DNA of 64,000 nucleotides from Ramlibacter ginsenosidimutans (GTDB lineage: Bacteria; Pseudomonadota; Gammaproteobacteria; Burkholderiales; Burkholderiaceae_C). A program made the position numbers and the translations under genes. Position 1 is the stretch's first letter, and each line of letters begins with the position of its first letter. The notes under the pieces are model-generated. The model saw only the letters and a list, made by a program, of their open reading frames with translations. It had not been told where the DNA came from and made no database searches. The stretch lies in assembly GCF_042678185.1 (NCBI RefSeq), contig NZ_JBHUDQ010000005.1, one strand, 5' to 3'. Positions 34,407 through 43,950 of this stretch are shown here, piece after piece.

Positions 34407-35555
34407 CTAAGCGCTGAAAAAGCCCTTCAGCTTGTCCGCCCACGATTCCTCGTTGGGCGAGTGCTTGGAGCCGCCCTTCTTCAGGGACTCCTCGAGTTCC
34501 TTGAGCAGCTTGCGCTGGTGCTCGGTGAGCTTCACTGGCGTCTCCACGGCGATGTGGCAGTACAGGTCGCCGGGGTAGCTCGAACGCACGCCCTTGATGC
34601 CCTTGCCGCGCAGGCGGAACTGCTTGCCGGCTTGCGTGCCTTCGGGGATGTCGATCGCGGCCTTGCCGCCGAGCGTCGGCACCTCGATCTCGCCGCCGAG
34701 CGCCGCCCGCGCGATGCTCACGGGCACCACGCAGTGCAGGTCGTCGCCGTCGCGTTCGAAGATCGCGTGCTTCTTCAGCCGGATCTCGATGAACAGGTCG
34801 CCGGGCGGGCCGCCATTGGTGCCGGGCTCGCCGTTGCCGGCGCTGCGGATGCGCATGCCGTCGTCGATGCCGGCGGGGATGCGCACTTCCAGCGTCTTCT
34901 GGCGCTTCACCTTGCCCTGGCCATGGCAGCTCTGGCAGGGCTCCGGGATGATCTTGCCCGTGCCGCGGCAATGCGGGCAGGTCTGCTGCACGCTGAAGAA
35001 GCCCTGCCGCATCTGCACGACGCCCGCGCCGTGGCAGGTGGTGCAGGTCTTGGCCTGCGTGCCCGGCTTGGCGCCGGTGCCGTGGCAGGCCTCGCACTCG
35101 TCCCAGGACGGGATGCGGATCTGCGCGTCCTTGCCCTTGGCCGCTTCCTCCAGCGTGACCTCCATCGCGTACGACAGGTCGCTGCCGCGATAGACCTGCC
35201 GGCCGCCGCGGCCGCCGGCGGCGCCGCGCTGCTGGCCGAAGATGTCGCCGAAGATGTCGCCGAAGGCTTCCGCGAAGCCGCCGAAGCCTTCCGCACCGCC
35301 CGCGCCGCCGCGCATGTTCGGGTCCACGCCCGCATGCCCGAACTGGTCGTACGCCGCGCGCTTCTCCGCGTCCGAGAGCATCTCGTACGCTTCCTTGGCC
35401 TCCTTGAAGCGCACCTCGGAATCCTTGGCGCCGTCCCCCTGGTTGCGGTCAGGGTGGTACTTCATCGCCAGCTTGCGATAAGCCTTCTTGATCTCGTCCT
35501 CGCTGGCGTTCTTGGGAACGCCCAGGACTTCGTAGTAATCGCGTTTCGTGGCCAT
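34407..35555 (-). CDS. dnaJ: Chaperone protein DnaJ
   Basis: 382-residue Hsp40 co-chaperone that stimulates DnaK ATPase and delivers substrates. J domain with HPD (in MKYHPDRNQGD, about 32-38), Gly/Phe-rich region with GGAGGAEGFGGF, four zinc-finger repeats (CEACHGTG, CTTCHGAG, CPHCRGTG, CQSCHGQG, about 155-215), then the substrate-binding C-terminal domains. Downstream of dnaK with a 91-base spacer that holds a strong hairpin. Confidence 0.98.
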   Translation of the reverse strand: MATKRDYYEVLGVPKNASEDEIKKAYRKLAMKYHPDRNQGDGAKDSEVRFKEAKEAYEMLSDAEKRAAYDQFGHAGVDPNMRGGAGGAEGFGGFAEAFGDIFGDIFGQQRGAAGGRGGRQVYRGSDLSYAMEVTLEEAAKGKDAQIRIPSWDECEACHGTGAKPGTQAKTCTTCHGAGVVQMRQGFFSVQQTCPHCRGTGKIIPEPCQSCHGQGKVKRQKTLEVRIPAGIDDGMRIRSAGNGEPGTNGGPPGDLFIEIRLKKHAIFERDGDDLHCVVPVSIARAALGGEIEVPTLGGKAAIDIPEGTQAGKQFRLRGKGIKGVRSSYPGDLYCHIAVETPVKLTEHQRKLLKELEESLKKGGSKHSPNEESWADKLKGFFSA

Positions 35556-35578
35556 GTATGGTCGTTCTACAGCAGAAA

Positions 35579-35622
35579 CGCCGCGTCGACCTCCGCCGCA
35601 GGCGTGAGAGTCGAACGCGGCG
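35579..35622 (-). promoter_or_regulatory. dnaK-dnaJ intercistronic hairpin
   Basis: CGCCGCGTTCGAC and GTCGACGCGGCG (minus strand) form a 12-bp stem with one bulged base around a 19-base loop. It has no U-tract. It may be a processing site, a stabiliser or a partial attenuator lowering dnaJ relative to dnaK. Confidence 0.55.
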
Positions 35623-35646
35623 AGTCAAGCACGCACGAAGCGTTGC

Positions 35647-37593
<1,947 letters not shown>

Positions 37594-37648
37594 TTGCTTT
37601 CTCCTAATCTGTTCGCCCGAGGGGCTGTGAATCAGTCTGTGGCCTAGT

Positions 37649-37657
37649 TGTGGATAA
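37649..37657 (-). promoter_or_regulatory. Isolated consensus DnaA box
   Basis: TTATCCACA on the minus strand is a perfect DnaA box, between grpE and dnaK. No cluster of boxes accompanies it, so this is not an origin; a regulatory or chance occurrence is possible. Confidence 0.35.
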
Positions 37658-37687
37658 CTGTTACGGATTCAAGCGCCGGGCTGGCTT

Positions 37688-38236
37688 TCACTTGGGCGCG
37701 GTCACGGTGACCAGCGCGGGACGCAGCACGCGGTCGGCGATCAGGTAACCCTTTTGCAGCACGGTCACGACCGTGTTGGGCTCCTGCGCGGCGGGCACCA
37801 CGGAGATGGCCTGGTGCTGGTGCGGGTCGAACCGGGTTCCCGCGGCGGGATTGATCTCGAGCACCTTGTTGCGCTCGAGCGCGGACTTCAGCTGCCGCAG
37901 GGTCGCTTCGGCGCCGGCGCGGATCTGCTCGGCGGTCTGCTCCTGGTGGTGCAGGCCCGCCTCGAGGCTGTCGCACACCGGCAGCAGGGCCTCGGCAAAA
38001 CTTTCGAGGGCGTACTTGCGCGCCTTGGACACTTCTTCCTCGGAGCGCCGGCGGATGTTCTGCATCTCGGCCTGCGCGCGCAGGAACTGGTCCATCAGCT
38101 CGGTGTTCTTGGCCGAGAGCGCGGCCACCTGGGCCTGCCAGTCCTGCGCGGAGGGCTGGCCGTCGTTCGCGGCGGCGTCGGGGGCCGGGGAGTCCTGGGG
38201 CATTTCACTCGTGTTCTGGATGTCGTCTTGGGACAT
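37688..38236 (-). CDS. grpE: Nucleotide exchange factor GrpE
   Basis: 182 residues: an acidic, Ser/Gln-rich N-terminus, a long coiled coil (about 35-110, with AQAEMQNIRRRSEEEVSKAR and FAEALLPVCDSLE), and the C-terminal beta domain ending in GYLIADRVLRPALVTV. Promotes ADP release from DnaK. The frame is open to 38299, but ATG 38236 fits the position of the sigma-32 promoter (start of transcription near 38267). Confidence 0.95.
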   Translation of the reverse strand: MSQDDIQNTSEMPQDSPAPDAAANDGQPSAQDWQAQVAALSAKNTELMDQFLRAQAEMQNIRRRSEEEVSKARKYALESFAEALLPVCDSLEAGLHHQEQTAEQIRAGAEATLRQLKSALERNKVLEINPAAGTRFDPHQHQAISVVPAAQEPNTVVTVLQKGYLIADRVLRPALVTVTAPK

Positions 38237-38274
38237 GGGGAAAACGGATCCGTGTTCTTGGGTACGCGGGAGAG

Positions 38275-38300
38275 CTTGGGGCTCAGTAGCCCTTTTCAAG
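38275..38300 (-). promoter_or_regulatory. Sigma-32 heat-shock promoter of grpE-dnaK-dnaJ
   Basis: On the minus strand CTTGAAA (-35) is followed after 12 bases by CCCCAAG (-10), close to the RpoH consensus CTTGAAA-N11-14-CCCCAT. It lies about 30-40 bases before the grpE start, giving a short leader. Confidence 0.75.
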
Positions 38301-38344
38301 CCAAGGGCATCAAAAAATCACGGTGGAGGCGCGGTGACGGGATG

Positions 38345-38457
38345 TTCGTAGGCTGGTGGTGAGCCGCAGGCGAACCCCAGCTTGCGGGGGAATGCTGGGG
38401 TTCGCTGTCGCTCACCGCCAGCCTACAGGAATGCCGGGGTTCGCTGCCGCTCGCCGC
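38345..38457. repeat. Palindromic intergenic repeat, family C, copy 3 with extra half unit
   Basis: First half GTAGGCTGGTGGTGAGCCG...CGAACCCCAGC, then GCTGGGGTTCGCTGTCG...GCCAGCCTAC as its inverted partner, and a third degenerate unit (CCGGGGTTCGCTGCCGCTCGCC) up to the end. It lies between the sigma-32 promoter of grpE and the FKBP gene. Confidence 0.85.
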
Positions 38458-38473
38458 CCCCGCCGCGCGGGGA

Positions 38474-38824
38474 TCAGCGCGTCTCGATCAGCTCGACGTC
38501 GAACTTCAGGGTCGCATTGGGCGGGATCACGCCGCCGGCGCCGCGGGCGCCGTAGCCCAGTTGCGGCGGAATGACCAGCGTGCGCTTGCCGCCCACCTTC
38601 ATGCCGGCCACGCCTTCGTCCCAGCCGCGGATCACCATGCCGGCCCCCAGCGAGAACTCGAACGGGTCGTTGCGGTCGCGGCTCGAGTCGAACTTCGCCC
38701 CCTGCACGCCATTGTTGTACAGCCAGCCCGTGTAGTGCACGCGCACGTCGTTGCCCGATTTCGCCTCGGGGCCCTGGCCCACGAGTTCGTCTTCGTACTG
38801 CAGGCCGCTGGGGGTGGTGATCAT
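38474..38824 (-). CDS. FKBP-type peptidyl-prolyl cis-trans isomerase
   Basis: 116-residue single FKBP domain without a signal peptide, so probably cytoplasmic. Conserved features include VRVHYTGWL, FDSSRDRNDPFEFSLGAGMVIRGW, GMKVGGKRTLVIPPQLGYG and PPNATLKFDVELIE. Catalyses proline isomerisation in protein folding. Located 20 bases after the FAH-family gene and upstream of the heat-shock operon. Confidence 0.95.
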   Translation of the reverse strand: MITTPSGLQYEDELVGQGPEAKSGNDVRVHYTGWLYNNGVQGAKFDSSRDRNDPFEFSLGAGMVIRGWDEGVAGMKVGGKRTLVIPPQLGYGARGAGGVIPPNATLKFDVELIETR

Positions 38825-38844
38825 GTTGTTCTTTCGCAGGAGGT

Positions 38845-40068
38845 TCAGAGCAGGCCGCGGCGGGCGAGGTCGCGCATGAGCGCAGTCACGCCATAGCGCC
38901 AGGGCTCGATGCGGTCGGAGGTGTTGACGCGGTTGACGAGTGTACCGAGGCGCGGCGTGAAAATGGCGACGGCGTCCCCGACCGCATGCGTGAAGCCCTG
39001 GCCCGGGCCGAAGCGGTCCTGCGTGGGCGCGAACATGGTCCCCAGGAAGAGCACGAGCCCGTCCGGGTACTGGTGGTTGGGCCCGATCGCGTGCGCCACC
39101 AGGTCGAGCGGATCGCGGCTGATCTGCTTCAGACTGCTCGCGCCTTCCATGCGGAAGCCTTCCGGGCCGACCACCAGCATAGCCAGGTCGGCCTGGCGAA
39201 CGTCGGCGATGCCGAACTTCGCGTCGAACAGCCGGATGAAGGGGCCGATGGCGCAGCTCGCGTTGTTGTCCTTTGCCTTGCCGAGCAGCAGGCCGCTGCG
39301 GCCCTCGAAGTCGCGCAGGTTGACGTCATTGCCGAGCGTCGCGCCCACGGTCTCGCCGCGGCTGTTGACGACCAGCACGATCTCGGGCTCGGGGTTGTTC
39401 CACTCGCTCTTGGGGTGGATGCCGATCTCCGCGCCCGTGCCGACCGCACTCATCGGCTGCGACTTGGTGAAGATCTCCGCGTCGGGGCCGATGCCCACCT
39501 CGAGGTACTGCGACCAGAGGTTCTTGGACACGAGCACCTGCTTCAGCTGCTCGGCCTCGGGCGAGCCCGGCCGCACCTTGGACAGGTCGTCGCCGATCAC
39601 GGCGACCACCTCCTTGCGCACCGACTGCGCCAGCGCCGGATTGCCGCGCGCCTGTTCCTCGATGACGCGCTCGAGCATGGAGGCCACGAAGGTCACGCCC
39701 GAGGCCTTGATGGCCTGCAGGTCGCACGGCGCGAGCAGCCACGGCAGGTCGGCGACGCGCCGGTCCGCGCCGCTGTTGGCGAGGACCTCGCCGAGGGCGG
39801 CGAGGCGCTTGCCGGCATGCGCGCGCACGGCGGCCGCCGCATCGGGCCGTTCCAGCAGCGCACTGCAGGTGGGGGCCAGCGCGGAGAGGTCCACCAGCGC
39901 GTCGCCCTCGACCTTCACCAGGATGGCGCCCTGGCCCTCGACCCACGCGCGTCCGACCAGGGTGGCCTGCTGCGCATCCGCGGGCAGCGTCGCCGCTCCG
40001 CAATCGAGCGTTCGCTCCCATTGCGGGCTCCGCGCTGCTTCCCAGCGCTCGATGGAAATGTCTTGCAT
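38845..40068 (-). CDS. Fumarylacetoacetate hydrolase family protein
   Basis: 407 residues. The C-terminal half has the FAH-fold metal site with EIGIHPKSEWNNPEPEIVLVV (ExE motif) and GATLGNDVNLRDFEGRSGLLLGKAKDNN. Members are hydratases, decarboxylases or C-C bond hydrolases in aromatic and sugar catabolism; some long members act on keto-arabonate-type or fumarylacetoacetate-like acids. The substrate is unclear. ATG 40068 overlaps the HxlR stop (TGATG), so it is translated with the regulator. Confidence 0.85.
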   Translation of the reverse strand: MQDISIERWEAARSPQWERTLDCGAATLPADAQQATLVGRAWVEGQGAILVKVEGDALVDLSALAPTCSALLERPDAAAAVRAHAGKRLAALGEVLANSGADRRVADLPWLLAPCDLQAIKASGVTFVASMLERVIEEQARGNPALAQSVRKEVVAVIGDDLSKVRPGSPEAEQLKQVLVSKNLWSQYLEVGIGPDAEIFTKSQPMSAVGTGAEIGIHPKSEWNNPEPEIVLVVNSRGETVGATLGNDVNLRDFEGRSGLLLGKAKDNNASCAIGPFIRLFDAKFGIADVRQADLAMLVVGPEGFRMEGASSLKQISRDPLDLVAHAIGPNHQYPDGLVLFLGTMFAPTQDRFGPGQGFTHAVGDAVAIFTPRLGTLVNRVNTSDRIEPWRYGVTALMRDLARRGLL

Positions 40069-40388
40069 CAGTTCGCTTGCGTCTTCTTCTTCGCCTGGGC
40101 GGCCACCCACCGGGCGGCGAAGGGCTGCAGGTCGGCCAGGCGCTTCAGGAGGTCGGTGCCGCTCGTGGTGACACTGTAGCCGTCTCCGTTGTGTTGCATG
40201 AGCCCGGCCTCGCGCAATTCCTTGATGCGCGTGTTCAGCGTGTTCGGCGTGATGCCGCCCACGCTGTCCTGCAGGAGGCGGAAAGTTTGCGGATGGCCGT
40301 CGCGCAGGGCCCAGAGCACCCGGATGGCATAGCGCGCCTCCAGCAGCGCGAGCAGCTGGTAGATGGTGACGTTCTCCTTGGCACTCAT
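40068..40388 (-). CDS. HxlR-like winged-helix transcriptional regulator
   Basis: 106 residues with YAIRVLWALRDGHPQTFRLLQ, then ITPNTLNTRIKELREAGLM (recognition helix) and the wing NGDGYSVTTSG. This matches the HxlR layout although the usual N-terminal cysteine is absent. It precedes and is coupled to the FAH-family gene, which it probably controls. Two direct repeats at 40456-40485 upstream are good operator candidates. Confidence 0.75.
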   Translation of the reverse strand: MSAKENVTIYQLLALLEARYAIRVLWALRDGHPQTFRLLQDSVGGITPNTLNTRIKELREAGLMQHNGDGYSVTTSGTDLLKRLADLQPFAARWVAAQAKKKTQAN

Positions 40389-40455
40389 CCGGGGGGCACT
40401 CCTGGCACCCGGCGAGCTGCGGGGCGGGGAACGGAGTTTACGCAGCCTGCGCTAC

Positions 40456-40485
40456 TGAAACAATAGCAGCGTGACAGTGAAACAA
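40456..40485. promoter_or_regulatory. Direct repeats TGAAACAA spaced 22 bp
   Basis: TGAAACAA occurs at 40456-40463 and 40478-40485, on the same face of the helix (two turns apart), about 70-100 bases upstream of the HxlR gene. HxlR proteins are known to bind tandem direct repeats. Confidence 0.4.
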
Positions 40486-40530
40486 CGCCGGCAGCCGAAA
40501 CCGTGCCGTGCGATGCGCCGCTCGCGCGCC

Positions 40531-41004
40531 TCAGCTGTACACCTTCTTCAGCAGCGTGATCAGGTTGCGCAGCTCGGAAGGGGAGAGGCGCGCCGCGAAA
40601 TCCGCTTCCAGCTCGGCCGCGGTCTTCTCGGCATCGCGCATCAGCTTCTCGCCACGCGCGGTGAGGTGCAAGCCCACCGCACGGCCGTCGCGCGGATGGG
40701 GCTGGCGCGCGACCAGTTCGCGTTTCTCCAGCGCGTTCACCATGCCGACCAGGTTGGGCGGCAGGATGCCGAGCGCCGTGCACAGCTGCCGCGAAGTGAT
40801 GCCGGGGTTGTGCCGCACCAGCGAGAGCACGGAGAAGTCGACCGGCTTCAGCTGGAACGGCGCCATGCGCTCCACGAACACTGTGATCACCGCGAGCGCG
40901 GCACGGCGGGCGTTGTAGCCCAGGAGCGTCTCGAGGAAGCTGGTGTCGACTTCCTCCACGGCGGCGGGCGGGTTGCTGCGGGCGGGTACTGCGGGCCGGG
41001 GCAT
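40531..41004 (-). CDS. MarR-family transcriptional regulator
   Basis: 157 residues. Winged-helix core: FSVLSLVRHNPGITSRQLCTALGI, LPPNLVGMVNALEKRELVARQ and HPRDGRAVGLHLTARGEKL (the wing). Many MarR proteins sense aromatic acids or their CoA thioesters; CouR and FerR types respond to hydroxycinnamoyl-CoA. ATG 41004 lies 4 bases after the stop of the acyl-CoA dehydrogenase, so it belongs to the aromatic-acid operon. The frame is open further upstream but reads antisense-like sequence. Confidence 0.88.
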   Translation of the reverse strand: MPRPAVPARSNPPAAVEEVDTSFLETLLGYNARRAALAVITVFVERMAPFQLKPVDFSVLSLVRHNPGITSRQLCTALGILPPNLVGMVNALEKRELVARQPHPRDGRAVGLHLTARGEKLMRDAEKTAAELEADFAARLSPSELRNLITLLKKVYS

Positions 41005-41008
41005 GGGT

Positions 41009-42914
41009 TCAGGCGACGGAAAGACGGGGTGGCACGGTGTTGCGGAGGGCGGCGCACTGCGTGCGCAGGATGCCCAGGCGCAGGTCGAATTCGGGCAGGA
41101 TGCGCAGGCGTGCGGCGGCCGCGGGCTGCGACCAGCGCGGCGCATCGGCGCCGGGCGTGCGCGCTATGGTCCACCACGCCCAGCCGAACAGGGCGAGCGC
41201 GACGGCGCGCAGGTAATCGTCGGCGGCTTCGTAGGCGAGGGTGTCGGACAGGGCAGCAGCGGCGACGAGCTCCTTCGTGATCTCTCTGAGCTCGGCAAAC
41301 CGCGCGAGCACCGCCTCTGTTTCTCCCTCCCCCTCTGGGGGAGGGCCTCCGGGGTCCTCAGCCAACANNNNNNNNNNCCCCCCCCCCTGGGGGGGGGGCC
41401 CCTCCGGGGTCCTCGCGAAAAGGCATTTGCCTTTTCGCGGGGTGGAGGTGGGGGTGGGCGCGCTCGGCGGCCGCACTGGCACGCATCTCTCCCTCGAGCC
41501 CAGCGAGCACCGCGAACATCCCTTCGCCCCCATCCACCAGCACCTTGCGCACCAGCAGGTCGATCGCCTGGATCTCGTTCGTGCCCTCGTAGATCATCGG
41601 CACGCGCGCGTCGCGCACGATCTGCTCGATGCCCCACTCGCGCACGTAGCCGTGGCCGCCGAACACCTGCAGGCAGCGGCTCGCGCCGCCGAAGCCCTGC
41701 TCGGTGCACACGGCCTTGAGCACGGGCGTGAGCAGGCCGCACCACTGCTGCGCCGAGGCGCGGCGCGACGGCTCCTGCGCGTGCCGCGCGAGATCGAGTT
41801 CGACGCCGGTGCGATAGGCCAGCACGCGCAGTCCGTCGACCCAGGCTCGCTCGGTGTCCAGGATGCGCCGCACCGCGGGATGACTTGCAATGGGATCGGC
41901 CGCGCCAGTGCCGCGCAGCGCTCCGGGCGCGCGCATCTGCGTGCGCTCCTGCGCATACGCATCGGCCTTCTGCCAGGCCGCGTCGAGCAGCCCGATGCCT
42001 TGCAGCGCCACGTGCAGGCGGGCCGCGTTCATCATCACGAACATCGCGTTGAGGCCGCGGCCCGGCTCGCCCACGCGCCAGCCGATGGCATCGTCGAAGC
42101 GCAGCACGCAGGTGGGGCTGCCGTGCAGGCCCATCTTCTCCTCGATGCGCTCGCACACGACGGCGTTGCGCGTGCCCGCATCCGGGCGCTCGCCCAGGGT
42201 GGGAGGGAGGAATTTCGGGGCGAGGAACAGCGACAGGCCCTTGGGTCCCGGCGGTGCGCCCGGCTCGCGCGCGAGCACCAGGTGCACGATGTTGTCGGTG
42301 AGGTCGTGCTCGCCGCCGGAGATGAAGATCTTCGTGCCGCGCAGGCGGTGGCTGCCATCGGCCTGCGGCAGCGCCTGCGTGCGCGCCAGCCCGAGGTCAC
42401 TGCCCGCGTGCGGTTCGGTGAGGCACATGGTCGCGAGCCATTCGCCGCTGGCGATCTTCGCCAGGTAGCGCTGCTTCAGTTCCTCGCTGCCGTGGTGCTT
42501 GAGGCACTCGTAGGCGCCGTGCAGCAGCCCGGGCGCCATGGTCCAGCCGTGGTTGGCCGCGCTGAGCATCTCGTAGAGCACGCCTTCGAGTACCCACGGC
42601 AGTCCCTGGCCGCCGTCCTCGGGCGCGCAGGAGAGCGATGGCCAGCCGGCTTGCCAGAACGCCCGGTACGCATCCGCGAAGCCGGGCGGCGTCGCCACGC
42701 GGCCGTCCTCGAAGCGGCAGCCCGGATGGTCGCCCGCCGCCTGCAGCGGCGCCACCACCTCGCCGACGAAGCGCCCCGCTTCCTCCAGCACCTGCGTGAG
42801 CAGTTCCGCGTCCGCTTCGGCAAATGCGGGCAGCGGCTGCAGCGACTCGCGTGCGTGCAGCACGTCGAGCAGGAGGAAGCGGTGGTCGTCCACCGGGGGG
42901 CGGTAATCGTCCAT
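41009..42914 (-). CDS. Acyl-CoA dehydrogenase, interrupted by a repeat and an assembly gap
   Basis: The first about 485 residues (from ATG 42914) show a full acyl-CoA dehydrogenase core: TMCLTEPHAGSDLGLARTQA, IFISGGEHDLTDN, GGHGYVREWGIEQIVRDARV and IYEGTNEIQAIDLLVRK. The last about 100 residues, ending LRNTVPPRLSVA at 41009, match the extra C-terminal helical domain seen in the relative at 26590-28380. The two parts are in different frames as written and are joined by a family B repeat (41319-41460) that includes ten N. No stop occurs on either side, so the true gap length decides whether it is an intact protein with a Pro/Gly-rich linker or a frameshifted pseudogene. Confidence 0.7.
41368..41377. 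other. Assembly gap (10 N)
   Basis: Ten N at the centre of a strongly palindromic repeat next to a 10-C/10-G run. The length is probably a placeholder; the real sequence is unresolved. Confidence 0.95.
41414..41439. repeat. Perfect 12-bp inverted repeat with a 2-base loop
   Basis: CGCGAAAAGGCA, TT, TGCCTTTTCGCG: a near-continuous 26-base palindrome within the family B repeat. It can form a cruciform or a very stable hairpin. Confidence 0.85.
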
Positions 42915-42926
42915 CGGGCGCCGGGT

Positions 42927-43916
42927 TCAGGATTCGGCGGTGAAGCCGACCTTCTTGACGAGGGGACCCCAGCGGGTGAACTCGTCCCGCTGGGACTTGT
43001 CCATCTCCGCGGGCGTGGAGCCGCGCGGGACCAGCGCCGACACGGCGAGCGTGTCGATGACGGCCTTGTCCTTGAGCGTGGCGTTGATCGCCGCGTTGGC
43101 GTTCGCGATCACGCTGGCGGGCGTGCGCGCGGGGGCGTAGATGCCGAACCACTCGTCCGCGGTGAGCTCGGGGAAGCCTTGCTCCGCGTAGGTCGGCACG
43201 TCCGGCACGAAGGGCGAGCGGGTCGCGCCCGACGTGGCGATGATGCGGATCTTGCCGGCCTTGTGGTTGGTGAGCGCGTCCCCGGTGGGCGTCGAGGCGG
43301 AGGCCAGCGTGCCGCCGATCATGTCCGAGATGGCGGGCAGCGAGCCGCGATACGGCACGTGCTTCAGTTCCACGCCGTTGTTCAGGCCCAGCAGCGCGCC
43401 GAGGAAATGCGGCGTCGAGCCGGCCGCGGGCGAGCCGTAGCTGGCCTTGTCCGGATTCGCCTTCGCCCAGGCGAGGTAGTCCTTCACCGTCTTCACGCTC
43501 GCGGGCACCATCGGCCCGACCGACAGGCAATGCGTCATCACCGCCACGATGCTCACCGGCGCGAAGTCCCGGAACGGGTCGTAGGCCAGCTTGCTGTAGA
43601 TGTACGGATAGATGGACATGCACGAGTACGGTGTGAGCAGCAGCGTGGAGCCGTCCGGGGGCGCCGACTTCACCACCTCGCAGGCGATGCGGCCGCCCGC
43701 GCCCGTCTTGTTGTCCACGAGCGCCGCGTTCTTCGCATAGGCCGTGTGGCCCAGGCGGTCGGCGATCACGCGGCTGCAGGCGTCGGCCGTGCCGCCGGCA
43801 GGAAAGCCGTTGATGATCTTCGCCTGCTCGAAGGCCTGCGCGAAGGCGGCGAACGGGAAGGCGGACAGGGCGCCGGCGGCGACGCCGGTTTGCACGAAAA
43901 GGCGGCGGGTGGTCAT
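42927..43916 (-). CDS. Bug-family tripartite tricarboxylate transporter receptor
   Basis: 329 residues. A twin-arginine-like start (MTTRRLFVQTG) and a hydrophobic signal peptide cleaved near FAAFAQA precede a Bug-fold receptor: INGFPAGGTADACSRVIADRL, GAGGRIACEVVKSAPPDG and VPYRGSLPAISDMIGG. Bug receptors bind carboxylates, often aromatic acids, and are abundant in Burkholderiales. No TctA/TctB partner is nearby. Only 12 bases separate it from the acyl-CoA dehydrogenase; GCAGGAGA precedes the ATG. Confidence 0.9.
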   Translation of the reverse strand: MTTRRLFVQTGVAAGALSAFPFAAFAQAFEQAKIINGFPAGGTADACSRVIADRLGHTAYAKNAALVDNKTGAGGRIACEVVKSAPPDGSTLLLTPYSCMSIYPYIYSKLAYDPFRDFAPVSIVAVMTHCLSVGPMVPASVKTVKDYLAWAKANPDKASYGSPAAGSTPHFLGALLGLNNGVELKHVPYRGSLPAISDMIGGTLASASTPTGDALTNHKAGKIRIIATSGATRSPFVPDVPTYAEQGFPELTADEWFGIYAPARTPASVIANANAAINATLKDKAVIDTLAVSALVPRGSTPAEMDKSQRDEFTRWGPLVKKVGFTAES

Positions 43917-43950
43917 GCGGAAGTCTCCTGCTGGAATCGGACTGCCAGTG

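Larger units (their letters stand above)
41319..41460. repeat. Palindromic repeat, family B, copy 2, inside a coding sequence
   Basis: Contains CCCTCCCCCTCTGGGGGAGGG, two copies of CTCCGGGGTCCTC flanking the gap, a long C/G run, and a perfect hairpin at 41414-41439. It has landed between the main fold and the C-terminal domain of an acyl-CoA dehydrogenase. Confidence 0.8.

Noticed and set aside
37649..37657. Replication origin at the DnaA box
   Set aside because: A single box, no AT-rich unwinding region and no dnaA or dnaN nearby.
37660..37680. Second sigma-32 promoter before dnaK (CTTGAA present)
   Set aside because: The -10 region TCCACAA does not match CCCCAT well; the promoter before grpE is sufficient.
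37594..38345. HrcA/CIRCE operator in the heat-shock operon
   Set aside because: No TTAGCACTC-N9-GAGTGCTAA match in the leader or spacers.
41009..41533. Separate short gene at the acyl-CoA dehydrogenase C-terminus
   Set aside because: Its upstream half is repeat sequence and its downstream half matches the C-terminal domain of the adjacent dehydrogenase.
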